Assembly (NCBI GenBank): GCA_030447125.1
Contig: JAUJLZ010000126.1
Location: forward strand, 1 to 5,993
Reading direction: 5' to 3'
Length of the DNA: 5,993 bases
Source of the DNA: Acidimicrobiales bacterium
Lineage (GTDB): Bacteria; Actinomycetota; Acidimicrobiia; Acidimicrobiales; CADCSY01
The position numbers were made by a program, and so were the translations under genes. Positions 5,801 through 5,993 of the stretch are shown piece after piece. A model generated the notes under the pieces. It was not told where the DNA came from and made no database searches. It saw nothing but the letters and a program-made list of their open reading frames with translations. How positions within the stretch are numbered: the first letter of the stretch is position 1; every line of letters starts with the position of its first letter.

Positions 5801-5993
5801 TCAGCCCCTGCGACGAACGATTCACGCGGGTTCTGATGCATTCCGCCGACCTCGCCGGAAACCCGGCGGGGGTAGACGCTGCCATGGAAGACATATTGGA
5901 GAAGGTGGAGGCCGACGTCGAGCCCTACGACCAGGTCCATCCCGAGACCCTGGCGCTGTACAACGAGCTCAGGCGGTCCCGAAAGGCCTTGGC
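2833..5993 (+). CDS. Membrane-bound LysM / BTAD transcriptional regulator (runs off the right edge)
   Basis: One stop-free frame gives 1053 residues and leaves the window without a stop. Parts in order: hydrophobic helices at about 7-30, 57-76 and 106-130, the last ending in Ala-Leu-Ala-Ala; a LysM-like domain at 171-232 (Tyr-Val-Val start, Leu-Trp-Asn-Ile-Ala, Trp...Leu-Glu-Leu-Asn, then Tyr-Pro-Gly-Met-Glu-Leu-Arg-Leu-Pro); a Pro/Ser/Thr/Ala spacer to about 350; a helix at 352-372 followed by eight Arg in residues 373-387; an unassigned cytoplasmic module at about 400-690; an acidic linker at about 697-800; an OmpR-like winged helix at about 807-895 (Val-Arg-Val-Leu-Gly-Pro, Ala-Leu-Trp-Pro, Tyr-Arg-Leu); and a helical BTAD region to the edge. 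Basic residues after helices 2 and 4 put LysM outside and the DNA-binding part inside. LysM modules bind peptidoglycan glycans and BTAD is found in SARP-type activators. I infer a membrane one-component regulator, probably for the pilus genes. The visible end resembles the end of BTAD domains, so little is probably missing. Confidence 0.83.
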   Translation, partial: MNQLVRMVISVVGLVTMVVGVPAALVGFVGWPLPQAWPSLEEVRIALEDGWRPGEEFVLGVLAILVWAIWAQLLRHVVAQLVAQRRARASGEPSPEVVTGRGVAPRVVGWLVGGLMASTPIIVPSAALAAEQPRIPVVLTESGALKDGLAAASPQTVPVSASSVEEAAPAYVVRTWDEHRDCLWNIAERYLGEGLRWGELLELNATAAQPSGRSLADDPQHWVYPGMELRLPADATGLGLESSPAIEPSSPAPPTSSVSPTAEAPAASDADATEAPAEEVDQGRAALVPTPARGQEPTASSTTTVTTAPPSQAHTLPMPDPGQGLPPRSSSPAPPQDRAAPPAEVKDEAGSTATVVLAGSGLAAAGVVLVLNRLRRVQQRRRRPGRRIRMPDAELLETERSLRVGADEVGAEVLDVVLRSMAEAAGQLDQALPDVVAVELDLSSLRVIFAAPPPSPPEPWEADQGGGLWQLQLDDMDLDELRALPGQIAAPLPALVSLGGCDGTQVLVNLEGTGVTEIVADAGQAEEVLAALALELTTCPWGDAVDVVLVGFGEEIEWLERARRAESLGDVVAALEHDAYRLAELLDSSGWPNVVSARVQAAGDWVPTVVLCSTGLDDDVEERLAKLSGEVRHAGVTVVVAGEVAEAQRRLVVEGDSVRVEPLGLRARRERWLDADQLQAVAALLEVAGDTNDVAPGGSGLDLVFEASEEPVESDVDWPSSEAIDEEWADSDWSTPGQPVPSESGGEALDARERAGRVLNGLVYEDARVPDSVELSDQSNGLSNGARPSPAVPSRAEHLVDLGEEAEVEVRVLGPVQVVGRGPVKRAKSFEAVVYLAMHRDGVDSDKARWALWPEGSKQRSTWDTTVSVARTWLGEANGILLLPKTYHNRGMYRLEDLISTDYERFGAAVALAKRLDGPPAVALLRSALERVRGPLFDGEGCKWEWPSYEGHKAALEAQVVDAVLRMSDLCLEAGDVEGATWAAHRGQRVSPCDERFTRVLMHSADLAGNPAGVDAAMEDILEKVEADVEPYDQVHPETLALYNELRRSRKAL

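Noticed and set aside
5158..5940. Minus-strand open frame of 260 codons opposite the BTAD region
   Set aside because: The plus strand here encodes a well-recognised winged helix and BTAD domain. The antisense product is His/Gly/Arg/Val-rich with no family resemblance.
1..5993. CRISPR arrays, tRNA or rRNA genes, insertion sequences or attachment sites
   Set aside because: I found no repeated spacer pattern, no cloverleaf-like segment, no terminal inverted repeats and no transposase or integrase motifs. Coding sequence fills nearly the whole window.

Overview
This window is a gene-dense, strongly GC-rich plus-strand segment. By eye, third codon positions are almost always G or C and GTG starts are frequent. 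It looks like chromosome from a high-GC actinobacterium (Actinomycetota). The gene set and divergent sequences would suit a less-studied class such as Acidimicrobiia, but that placement is a guess from style, not from a marker gene.

All seven genes run left to right and look like the distal half of one Tad (tight adherence, type IVb pilus) operon. Positions 1-372 hold the C-terminal part of a TadB-like inner-membrane platform protein whose start lies upstream. A complete TadC-like partner follows (369-1262). After the only real intercistronic gap (1263-1316), which carries a purine-rich ribosome binding site, comes a tiny prepilin (1317-1526) with a textbook prepilin-peptidase site. Three small proteins with one N-terminal hydrophobic helix each follow: a TadE-like protein (1537-1995), a second TadE-like protein with a likely disulfide (1992-2414), and a short TadG-like protein (2411-2836). 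The motor ATPase TadA, TadZ and the prepilin peptidase are not in the window; some probably lie upstream of position 1.

The rest (2833-5993) is one uninterrupted GTG-initiated reading frame that runs off the right edge, giving 1053 visible residues. I checked every in-frame codon and found no stop. Its order of parts is unusual: three hydrophobic N-terminal segments, a LysM-like domain, a Pro/Ser/Thr/Ala-rich spacer, another membrane helix followed by an Arg cluster, a large unassigned cytoplasmic module, an acidic linker, then an OmpR-like winged helix and a BTAD (bacterial transcriptional activator) domain. The charge pattern places the LysM part outside and the DNA-binding part inside. It therefore reads as a membrane-embedded one-component regulator that could couple cell-wall state to pilus expression; this is inferred from architecture and position.

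Four of the six gene junctions use the same 4-base GTGA overlap, which implies tight translational coupling. The pilin is the exception: it has its own gap and a strong Shine-Dalgarno sequence, while the next gene lacks one and begins with a strong GC hairpin. That layout suits making much more pilin than minor components.
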